Shown here piece by piece: positions 35,301 to 48,262 of a stretch of DNA of 64,000 nucleotides. Where the stretch lies: NCBI GenBank assembly GCA_025642065.1, contig JAODUP010000354.1:87501-151500 (forward strand), written 5' to 3'. The number at the start of each line of letters is the position of its first letter. The stretch's first letter is position 1. This stretch comes from Paralvinella palmiformis (taxonomy: Eukaryota > Annelida > Polychaeta > Terebellida > Alvinellidae). Under the pieces are notes generated by a model. That model was not told the origin of the DNA and did no database searches. It was given only the letters and a program-made list of their open reading frames with translations. Position numbers and translations under genes: made by a program.

Positions 35301-37913
35301 GAATTTCCCGTTGTTTACATTGATTTCAATCAAATAGAATCTGCGATTACAGCTAAATAATATCCCACACACACAATGGATGCTAATACAGGGCTGAAAG
35401 AGTTAGGCAATTCTCAATACTGAAAAATAATAAATTTGATAATAGTCAATGGCATAAATCTGGTCATGGGGGGTCTGGGGGCATGCAGCCCCAGGTTTTT
35501 AAAAAACAAATTGGTGTTATCTGATGCCTTTTAGAGCACGCTGTAAATCATAGTTGAATCATTGGTGACAAATACTTCTTTTTAATCAAATTTCAATGCT
35601 ATACAAAAGGTTAGCGAGGTACAACTCCCTCTAAAACCACCCCACATTTAAACATAAAACAATAATAAAACAAGGTCTCAAAAGTTTTATTCTAAAATCA
35701 TAAAAGTTTATCAATTTTCTTTCTTCTCAGTTGGCCCAATTGACAACTCAGCCAAGACTATAAGCCCCAGAATATATATATGTATATATATAAATACACA
35801 TATACATGAGTGTGTTGGTGTAAATTAATTTCTTAATATCTGTGTATGTCTGTGTTATATATGAATATATATATATATATATGTGTGTGTGTATGTGTGT
35901 GTGTTTGGTTATCATTTACTTGCAGTGCAAGACTGATATGGAATAAGTGCAAGTAGCTGGGTGAAACCAAATTGCGAAACTAATGGCAGTAACTCAGCTT
36001 CTCTATGCAGCATGGGGACAAGTATGTAGAAGTATGTAGCAGTAGAGACGTATCTTATCTTATCTAAACAGTAAAGAGTATAAAAACATTGTGTTCATGT
36101 TTAATAGCGACATCTTTATGTAACCCCCCCCCACCACCACGAAGAGTTGTGGGAGAAATAACAATAATTGTGGGGATATGACCATATTGTTTGGGCCGAG
36201 TTATCACTTGGGCTGAGCTGTCTAGGTCATTTTCTTTCAGGTCAATGGAGGCTATGCAAAGACTGTTTATATATAAGTTCTCTGGGCTACATAACTCTTG
36301 TTCTGGATTGGCTCAAATCTAGGTCATTATAGTGCACTAGTTTCTTAGCCACAACACAGCAGCACTGTCATTCACTAGAGCATAATATGGCACAAGGAAG
36401 CCAGAGAGCAGTTCGGGCTACCATCCAATCACTAACTTGCTTTTTTGGCAAATATTATATTCGACATAAAGTGGACCCCCCTCTACAAAAAGAAACTCTC
36501 CAGATTTAAATCGATCCCAAAAATGTGGATTTCAGCTCCAAAAAGTTTTCACCCCTACTAATCAGATCTGTTTCATTATCTTAATGATTCCACACAGAAA
36601 TACCCAATATAGATGAACACACCTCTACTACATGAGTGAAGAGAGTGATAATAATAATAATTTTAAATAAGGACCTCATGTCCACGGCTCTCCAAGATTT
36701 GCTTGGCTTCCAGCACAGCACGCTCCATGGCAGGCACGGCATGAAAAAACCCATCTTGCAGATAGAATCCAATTTTTAGCTTTCTCTTGCTTTCAAATAC
36801 CTACAAGAAAAATAAATAAATCATTACCTGTGCAAAATAGAGATGTTTTTATACTATATGTCAATCCTGATATGCCACTTCATAATAATGATAAAAATTA
36901 TAAACCTACTAAATAGTACTATTATAAAATAATTCATTAATTCATAAAAATATGAAGATGTACCAAACTAACATAACACATTTTCACCTAGTACAATTAT
37001 GTAACTTATATATTTAGACAAATAATTTTATAATTTACTTTATTTTCAGTCTATACAAAATAATTTTTTTATGAATCCAAAACTTACTTACTATGTTTGT
37101 ATGTTGCATCTGTACATATTTTTTATTCATGCAGATAATATGATAAAAACATGTAATTACTTCAAAATATGTGAATGAGTTCTGCAGAAAATATCAAATC
37201 AACAACACGAATCACGTATTATATAATGTTTACAAGTACAATTCACATTGAAGTGACCAGAGATAATTATATACTTGATAAAACACGAACGCTACAATAT
37301 ACATTTGAACGAATATATACAAGATTAATAAGAACAATGACATGCCATATCATCTTAATATGAAATCAAGCTTTTAAAATCTTCTTCTACACTTTATATT
37401 ATTTCCTAACATAGTCCACAGCTTAGCTTCATGACGGATCAATTAATTTTGTTTAAGGTAATACATTTTAGTCTCTATTACCTGTACACTGTATAAGTCC
37501 ATTATTTCTGATTGAATGTTATGAGCATACATAATGGACTAAGACATTAACATATTTATACACCTCATATACAATGAGCTCGAACTTTTGATATAAAAAA
37601 TGACCCGTTAGCTCGTTTCCTCAATTAGGAATATGAGTGCATATTTTCAAAATACAGGTTTTAATAATGCCCATATTCCAGTAATACCAGACAGTTGGTT
37701 GGACCAATATTTTAATGGGGTAAAATAAGGTATTAAATAATAACTTTGCACTTACATCAATTACATTTAACTTTCTCTCAATTACTGTTATTTTTACTAT
37801 ATATACAGTGTGGTAAAACTTATCAGGATTTGTTTTCAATAAAGTCCAACCAAACGAGTTTAACATTTTAACCTATATGTTACATCAATATTACCAACAA
37901 AGGACAGGGTATT

Positions 37914-37951
<38 letters not shown>

Positions 37952-39627
37952 ACATTTATGAAATCAGATGTAAAATTAATTTGACTCAAGTGAGGTTTTT
38001 TTGTTCGGCTACCATAACCTATAGTTATCAGTCTTGAAAATACTTAGCTATTGATAATCAGGATTTCATATCAACAACATATTTTCTATCCATTCAATTG
38101 TTCAATTAATACTTTATACAAAAGAAAATAAAGAAAATCTACTAACTGACTGCATTTGTTCACATCGTAGGCTACACGGGCTAAGCAATATTAAAAATTA
38201 GGGGTAAAATGAAACACCCATTATATATAGCCATTAGATTTGTGGTTAAACTTGCATGTACACTCACATTTATATTCTTTTTGTTAAACCTGACAAATGT
38301 GGAGAGAACATATGGTCAAAGAGGTTTATCATTTGGTCTACAAAAATGGATTAAATGTTTTGAAAACATGGCAAGTAGACCTACTGGTTTGTAAGTTTTC
38401 TTATTTCCAGATTATCTATTTCTTAAACCAGTTGTTACTCGAGCACATCTGATCATATTTGGAAAAATGTTTCCATAACTGATATTCTGAATTAATTGTC
38501 TATCAACTTTTATTACATTATATGTAAAATTCATACAATAATTAGCAGTAATTAACTATATTATTTAAATGAAGTGGGAGTGACATTTCACTGATGAGAG
38601 TTAGAAGTGTAATTAATATCAGTTGAAGCTTGAATTGCCTTATTGGCTTTAGCATTATGTTATATAATACATGGAGTCTATATTAAGACAATATGTAATC
38701 AGTATTCTACAGATTCCTGAGTGAAATCTTGATGGCAAGCCACTCAATGTTGCGTATTAGTGTAAGTAGCCAAAGTCATCATCAATATTATTAAATGAAA
38801 ATAGCTTCACATTCAACTTTAGCTTAAGTGGTCATGGTTCAATACATTTAGAAATATTAATAGTGAAACGCTTAAAAAAATAAATACATGAATAATTCAC
38901 CTAACTAACAGTAAAACTCCATACAAACAGAAATAAATCAGTAAATATTTTTTTTCCTTTACACTGGATAGACACTAACTGATATAAAAACAGATTAGAA
39001 TGAGTGTGTGAGTGTTTTGTTTACATCTTGTTGTATTCCATGGAGTAAAGATATGGCCAATCCAAACGATTGTACTGACTGAAACAGCCTCCAAACATGT
39101 GCAATACCAGGGTTCAATCCTATAAAGAACTGTATTGAAGTGTCTATCATTATTATTAATAGACTAGAGAAAAGCCTCGTTAAAGATAACAAAGTGATAT
39201 TATGACTATGAGGGTATATTTACCTCCATATTGAATGGTTTGTATGGAATAGTAGGATCAAGCAAAGACATCTCTGGCACACACATAGCCTTCATAGCTA
39301 TGACCAAGCTGTCAACATCTTTACCCAGTGGCCCATAAGAAGAACATACTATATAGAATGGAATTAATATGTGCATTAGATTACGCAATATTATTTGGTT
39401 AATCATGTATCGGGTCACAAATATATTCCATTAAAGAATTTATAATAATAACAATGATAAATGTAGACAATTTAAGCAAGAGAAAAGATCAACTTACCGC
39501 ACGTTTGACCTTTCAGGATTGGAGCCATTCCTTTGTTACTGCAAGATATAAAATAATCTGAACACATTTGGAAAGTCGTTACTTGCTCTGCACCTATGCT
39601 TATTAGCATCTGGACAATATGTATGTC

Positions 39628-39681
<54 letters not shown>

Positions 39682-41213
39682 TGATAATGTAGTTATACCA
39701 ATACATAAATTTAAATTAGTACAAGTCACAAGAAATATTGCCAATCCTCAGTGTTTATATTAAACATATTCTGCTGATAAATAATAAATAAATTAGTACC
39801 ACATAAACACAAATAGGCACACATGTACATACATTTAGAATATTAATTGGTGAATAGGGGAAAGAAATATATTCATATAAATGAATATTATCTCATAACT
39901 TGCACCAATGAGTTAACTAATTATAACACATATTATTAATTGTCTAAAAAAAATATTTGATAGATTTGATGTATTGATACTCATCACTTAGACCATGTCA
40001 CAGTTTTACATCATTTACACCAACTGTCATAGCTTTGATTTTAGTTCAACATTGCCATTAGTGTGGGAGCTGTATGTACAAGTGTATGTGTGTATAATGT
40101 ACACACGAATGAGCATTTGATAGGCAGAATAAGACACCTCATTTAAATGTTACAAGATGATCTACTGTTATACACTAGGAATGTTCATTTAAAAAAAGTA
40201 CATTATACTGTTATTAATTAAAAAAACGTCAAAGAAGTTTAGTTAAATTATATTTATTATCTAGTCTATACCATAAGTCTACATATCAATAAAGCATCTT
40301 CCCTTTGAGACATTATTACAGTCTTCACACACAGAGACACACACACAATTACATAAACTTACACAAGTCTATAATCTCCAAATACTAACATATTATTTTA
40401 CTTATGAGGTGAGGTTTACTCAATATGAAGAAGTGATACCTACCTTATTCTCATGTCAGTAGGCTTCAGCCCATATACTCCACACATATTTGCTGGTATA
40501 CGGATACTGCCACCTACGTCACTGCCAAATCCAAGTATTGACCCTCCACCAGCGATCAGTGCTGTCTCACCACCTGATGAACCACCAACACCACGAGTAG
40601 TATCGTAAGGATTCCTGGTCATACCAAACATTGGATTCGTTGTTTCCCAGCTGTAAATATGCATACACAACACAGATATGAGATTGGCCACTTATAACTA
40701 ATCCAAAATTAAAGGAAGATCATTATGCCAAGAAAATAAACAACAAATATCATGACCAGTATTTAAAGTAACAGTAGCTCCATGTATATATTCCTATGGT
40801 CAAATTTATTTAACTTGTTAAATCAGACATCTCCCAATTTTGAGAAACTGTTTTATAATTTATAACTGTCAGCTGTTTAGAGAAGAAACAAAACATATTG
40901 ATGGCAAGAAAAACCTTGATGTTATTCCCCACGTCAGAATGTTGCCAATTCACCCTCGTTTGTTACCAGCTTTGAAACTGATTTTATTTCTAGTTTAGAT
41001 GGATGGCTCTTTGATGTAACATTACTGATCTGTTGATAGATTTGTCATAATATTGTGTCACTGATGAGATCAAGTTTCACTGTAATTTGGATAACTTTGG
41101 GAGACATTTTTTAATATTGTCAAAAGCATGTATACTTGTGTCACTCAAAACGTCTTTATGCCATGTTTTCACAGCCAAGGATTATAATAAAAACCAACAG
41201 AATGTTTTAGGAT

Positions 41214-41257
<44 letters not shown>

Positions 41258-41383
41258 TGCCAATATGCAAATTAACCACCAATAATATTATCAAAAAACC
41301 TACTTTCATCAAAATCTATGACAGTTGATAATGTGACAAAGGTGGTCAAGGATTATGTTAAAGAAAATTAATTATTGATATAC

Positions 41384-41429
<46 letters not shown>

Positions 41430-44400
41430 GTTGTGGGTTTGATACTGGCTGTTTGTCAGATTTGTCTCCACTGGCAGATGCCCCTCAGTCATATGTCCCT
41501 CATGTGACCAGTACCGAGACTAAATAATTTGAGACTCAACTCAACTTTGTTATCATGCATACTTTTATTGTAATCATTGATGAAAACATGGATATAAAAT
41601 GGCATTTTTATGACATCATCATGCATAATTTGACAATATTGAATGAAATAGGGATTTCCAACAATGGCCACATTAATTTGAATAAAACAAATTTTCCTTA
41701 AAATTATTCAAATGACAATCCAATTAGATATCACCAGTGAAGCCATGTGGTGACAAATAAATTAAAAATATTTTATACTTCGGGTGATGACAAACTAAGA
41801 TCTACATGCCAACTGGGGATTTAAGTTTCTAAGTGTATGTTTTATACTAGAACAAAACTGAATACAATACAGACAACAGCCTTCACTTCACATATCCAAT
41901 AAATATCCATATCCAATCAAATAAGCCTATTAATTCAAATTCAACTGAACAAAAACTGTATATTAATGGAACACCATTAACTCAAATAGGATCAAATTTT
42001 CATGAAAAATCTTAGCTTGGGTGAGTGCTAAATCCCCCACCCTTAATAAAACAGAACTTCCACAGAAACATGCCATAAGAATTATAAACAGAGCCAATTA
42101 TAACAGCCACATTGAACCACTATTTAAAAATAACTGGTATCTTGAAATTAAATGATCCTTTTATGCATGACTATATATCTGATATATTACTATGACGATG
42201 TATCTGACATATTGCCTATGTCCTTTGACAAAACTTACAATTACAAGTTTAATTATGAAATCCAGGAAGATCACCAGACGTGATAACTTAATCAAATGTA
42301 CATAGACCGATGTAACTCCACCGTCGCAAGAAAGTTGCCATGCTATAAATTGCCTCCCACATGTGATGTAATATTAACTCAAATGTTTCTTCACGAAGCC
42401 ATTTCAAGAAACAATCGAACCATTTTGTATTATCATCCTATTCAAATTCAGTGACCTGCTCTAACAAAAGATACAGAGATTGTTTTGGAAATAAGGTTGC
42501 TTTACAAAATTATAAACAGATCCTTATCAAAACCGAAACATACAACTTAACAGTGTTCTCATAACATTACCTGACCTGGCCAAACGATCAAAATGTTATT
42601 GTCCCATCACCAGGGTTGGGGTGATTATAGGATCAAGGTAATCGATTACGATTGCTTGAGAATACCACGATTATGATTACATTCATTCTGAATGTAATCG
42701 AACATGATTAAATTGATTACAATCATGATTACAATGTATATAACACAAACAAAAATGTGATTCTTTGTCAATATTCGCACAGTTACATGTATAATACCGA
42801 TATATAAACATGTTACAATGTTTACGTGTTGCTTTGTAAGAACCAGACCCACTTTTTATGCCATTGTACGACGCTAATTTCTGAGATCAATATTCACCAT
42901 AGAGCAAAGGAGCAAGTAATGCATTTGCCATGAATGCACAGGTATTTATTGTATTTTTCTTTTATAACCTGACCACCTCCCAACTCCATAGTTCAACCTT
43001 TGATCTCCGTCTAATGCCCACATTTGTCACCATTTGTCGACACACGGGACCAACATGTAGCCTTGTTTATGTTCACTATCACAGGCATTAATTTAATTGG
43101 CTGCTTGTCATCTGACTGCTGGCCAATCAGGTAACTTGGAGCTGGAGTTAAAACGATGACCTGTTACAAAGAAGTCTTGCACGATTGGTGGCTGTGTGAC
43201 AAGCTTGGACTTAACCATGTGAAATCAACATGAGTTAATATGAAATGCCTGTTTATATGAATTATAATAACGACAACATCTGAAGCAGTGTTTCAACACA
43301 TTTTCCTATCATGTTTATAGAAATAAACTGACGAATCATCTTGTGTATAAATATGACAGCAGTCTGTCAATGGGTAAATCAGTTCTTTTGTTATCTTTTG
43401 CCTCACATACCAAACCATATCTCTGGCATGATGTAACATGATAAATAATCAAACACCTTGTGTAATCATGAAGGTAATCACTGAGTATGATTACATGTAC
43501 AATGTAATCGATTACGATTACATTGCATATGGAAATGGTGATTACGATTAATTGAAATCATGTAATCGATTACAATTACCCCAACCCTGCCCATCACCAT
43601 ATCACTCTTCCTTTGGTGTTTCATTCAGCCCCTTTCACTGTTCTTTTCTACATTTATATAAAAAAATGGACACCTCAGCTATTACCAAGCCGTTAGTGTT
43701 TAGTGAACCGGTGATAGGTAGGCTTCACACATTTCCCGGAAACACACGCAGCTTCATACAGCAAGCGGCGGGCATCATACTAATTAGAAATAACTAATAA
43801 ATTTGACATTTATGGAAAAACAACGACTTATAAAGATAGTGTCAGATTGCGGGGAATAATTAATAAACGATAAAATGGTGACATGAAATCCAAACGAGAT
43901 AGGGTTAGATTTATATAAGTGGGCATGCACCGATATGAAAAGATAATACGAAGTTAATTAGAAACAAATTATCTTTAGAGTTATCAATTAAGTACTGATA
44001 CGATCAGATAACTGATGCCTGGCAGCGAATATCAGGCTGGGTCTCTGGTTCGGGAATGGCTATATAAGTCAGTAGCGATTGACTCATGGGAACTAGGCTG
44101 TGCTGAATAAACGACAGCCTGGGGATTCTCCCTGAACAACAAAGCCACTCATGGGATACAGCGAATAAGCAGTGAATTAGACAGCGAATAGAACAGTGAA
44201 CGAAGCAGTGTCTCTCACAGCTAGATATATCGTCCGTCTTCTGTGTGTGAAGGAATGCGCGAATGAATAAATAGAATTGCTGCCTAGAATTCTATAACAT
44301 GATGTGGGTCAGTGGGCAGACAGCTTCGGCTACATGGGCCCTTCAATCTCCATTGACAATAATATGTTCTATTATTGCATTATATCTATTGTATTCATGC

Positions 44401-45053
44401 ATATATAAATGGAAAATAAACTTCAGTTCCAATTAAAAACTAGAATCAAATAAGTTGTTCCTATTTCTAAGCTATTTCTTATATTATCATACTGGTAATT
44501 ATTTGACAAAGATATTGAATGAATGACCCAAGAATGAAATGAATTCCAAATTTTTACCGTTGTGTTGGTAAAATTGGTGCCAGACATGGGGTCAATTCAA
44601 TTCCGGAATTGATTATTTAAAAAAAGCAGATTTAATCCATAAATTAATTTACCATTTTTATGACATTAACATGTGGTGTTACCAATATACTGGAACCAAA
44701 ATTATCCAAAACTTTGTTATATATAAATTGATTAGATTTATTTATTTGTTCGAGTCGTTAAGAAATCTCACCCTCCACCACTCACAGGGGAGCAGTATGG
44801 AAAGATGGAGCCGAAATACCATTGAGGGTGGTCATCCCCAGTGTTTTTTATGTTGTCAGGGGGTCTTTAACATCCCCCTTTAATTTTAATAATTCAGTGG
44901 AGATGGCAGTACCATTTAACTGGGTCAGCCACCCACAATGTTGTGAGCCAAGAAATTAATCTCTGGAAACATTTCAACCTCTTGCTGGGATCGAACCTGC
45001 GACCCATGGCACCAAATGCTGAGTGTTTAACCACTAGGCCACTGGAGCTCACT

Positions 45054-45108
<55 letters not shown>

Positions 45109-48100
45109 CACATATGCACACCGATTGTGGCACCCGACATGAGCGTTTAACCAATTAAATGGTCTGGATACCATAGGCTCCACCCACAACACTATGACAC
45201 CACCACATAGCATACCTGTAATCTATAGAGATATTGCTATTTAGGAATTTACTCCATTCAATGTTTAGAACGGGCAATAAATTCAACAACACACAACATT
45301 TATGTGTACAACTCTCTTTAATTAATACATGCAGCATACATTGTGTAAAATTCTACATTAAATTGTTTAACCAACATAAATTATGAAATTTTACACATTA
45401 CATATTTTATTTACAACATTACTTTTCCAATCACCATTAGTATAGAGTAGTTATTAGTAGGATGTAGGGAGGCTTTTAGTAAATGTTGACATTACTTGTG
45501 TTTTCATTGGAGTTATCTTTCATAGCAATCAGACCCCCAGTCCCCATTAATTTTATCATCTCACTGGCAATGCCAATCTGGAGCATATACCTGCTCCTCC
45601 TCTTAAAACTGTGACTAATATAACCTGTCTCCAGACCTAACTGTTTTAATAACCTGTTGAGATATTTGTGAATGTAAATGGTTTAGTACACAGTAGGGTT
45701 GTGAAAGTAAACACAGGATCTGACCCTGCTGAGTGGAACTAAGCAAAAACATTCATCTCGAGGCTCCTACTGGACACAATGGGTGATTAGGAATCTCTGG
45801 CAGTGGAATATAAACAGATATGCACACTGACCGTGGCACCCCACATTTAACCATTTAAAATGGTCCAGATACTGTGGCCTCCGCCCACAACAATCTAACA
45901 CCACCACATGGCATACCTACAATCTATATAAGAGATATTGCTATTTAGGAATTTACCCCCGTTCAATGTTTAGAACAGGAAACAAATTAAATCCACAAAT
46001 TAATTTACCATTTAATTTTTTAATTAAGAAATATTTCTTCCATGACAATCCTACTTAGAATATAAACTACTCGGAGTAGGTATTCCAAGTAGGTACTTGG
46101 AGTAGGTACTCAGAGTACCTACTCATGGTAAAAAGTATTAGGCAAAAAGAGCCAGTAAAAACAGAATTGGAATTGATAAATTTGGAATTGGATTAGAATT
46201 GATCAATTTGATGTGGAACTGGATAAATGGAATTGACCCCATGTCTGACTGGTGCTATAATTAAAGTACATGTATGAATAATCTAATACATTCATTGTCC
46301 GGGTGAACAAATAAGGAAACCTACCTAATCATTGTTTGTGGCACGTTGGTTTTGACAAAGGGTATGGCTCCCTGCTTCTTTAACACCTGAATATTGAATA
46401 ATAGCATATAATCTATTAGGTGACAAATAATCATTTATTCATGCGTGTACACACGTACACACAAATTACACAATATGAACATACCTATGTATCAGTTCAA
46501 TCCACAATTAACGATACATTTAGCAACTTCATTACATATGTGTGCAAGTTATTCTACAATATTTGGGAAAGCTTTCAACCTGTAACCTGTGCATTCAACT
46601 TCAGAGTATATTCAAGGTTTTGTAGAATATTGTAAAAATTTTCTTAGTAATGAACAGTACCAACAATCAATTATTTACTTCATAAACATGACCGAGAAAC
46701 CTGAAATCACGAGAACTGGAAAACTCATCAGAAATCACTCAAACAATTCAGGGATAAACAAACTAGTATAGAGGCCAAGCTTGATCAAGTTCGACCTTTC
46801 AATGGGTTAGATTATGGAAAGACAAAATTCATACCCACAGTACTTCTGGTTAGCACTGTGTTTACGTGGCTGCTTCACAAAGTTTTCTCCTGAAAGACTC
46901 TATTGTAGTCCGATTGTTAGGTCTGACATCATGACATAAGACAGGGAACCTGGGCTGACAGAAAGTTAATTAGGCATATTAAATTGGTTAGATTAACTGA
47001 TGCCAGCCACAAGGTAAGTTGTTATCATAATAAAGCTGCTGTAAATACCAGCAATCTTATTTTTCAAACTGGCAGTGAATGGATAATTGCCTCGTTTTAT
47101 GTAAATTTTTATGTTCAGATTATCTAAATCTATTGAAGTTATTGTGCGTCTTCATTGTAGAGAAGGTATGGATTTACCCAGGAATATTAATTTTCATAAC
47201 CTGTATGTCATAGACTCCTTACATGATGATCAGAAGGTTGAGGTCACATTATTAGTGTTATCAGAATGTTCTTGTTTCGTGATCTTTGCTGTCATTCTTA
47301 TTCTGTCCAGACTGCTCACTTGGCCTTGATGTCCCCATGTGAAGTAATTTTTATGACGAATAATTTGGGTATGCCATCTTTTTTGCTCTGCTTCCTTTTG
47401 GGCCGTGTACTTCATTGGGCCAGTTCCTTTCAGTTTTTGTCTGCATTTTTTAACCTGCTTGGTTGGATCAGATTTGTTTCTTAACTGTTTAGTCAGTCAG
47501 TAGCCTCCACGGTTCTGTTCCTGATCACACAAGTTCAATGCAACTTTAGATTGTCTGAGTTTCCAAGGAAAGGACACTGAGTTTTTCAGACATTATTGCG
47601 TCTGTTTAGTCCATACATACAGGTTACGGTTATAATTGTAATAAAATGTCAATAGAAGCTTGCATGAAGTTCGACCACACTAATTTGTCTAATGCATACA
47701 TTTAAAAACCATCACTAGAAAGCACAAACTGATGAGCACACTTATTAATTGCGAGTCACTAACTGCCTATGTAATGCAACCAAACCTGAAATGTGAAGAA
47801 ACACTGAAAATGATTTAGGGTGCAAGCAAAGAAAGCTTTCCTAAATAAAAGAGCATTATTGACAATACAACAATCAGAGAATGTCCCAAACAATGTCCAC
47901 TCTGACACATTACCACACAAGTTTGTGGGACAGCTGAAAGTTTCATTTAAATAAGTTAATTATGTATGATTGCAAGAATCAAAGACATTTATATTCAGAC
48001 TAAAAAGTTTCCACTAAAACAAAATCCATTTTGAGTTCCAAATTCCACATTTTTAACTAATATACACTGATATTACAAACAAGAGACATTAATATTTCTT

Positions 48101-48209
48101 GTTTTCATCTAGTAGCTGTGTTTAAAGTTATTGATATCACAAGATTTGCATGAAAACAACCATATCCAGGTTCCATAGATTCAAGTGATACCAGTTTAAA
48201 TACATACTG

Positions 48210-48262
<53 letters not shown>

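Larger units (their letters stand above)
44581..46247. mobile_element. TIR element of hAT type, 1.67 kb, with nested SINE
   Basis: CAGACATGGGGTCAATTC (44581) and GAATTGACCCCATGTCTG (to 46247) form perfect 18-bp TIRs; flanking octamers ATTGGTGC and ACTGGTGC differ at one base. It contains SINE-A copy 6, a (TA)n tract, and two direct copies of a ~180-bp block. No transposase frame. In FAAH intron 6. Confidence 0.85.

Noticed and set aside
46506..47484. Several 60-72 aa frames in FAAH intron 5
   Set aside because: No conserved motif, no splice context, overlap on both strands.
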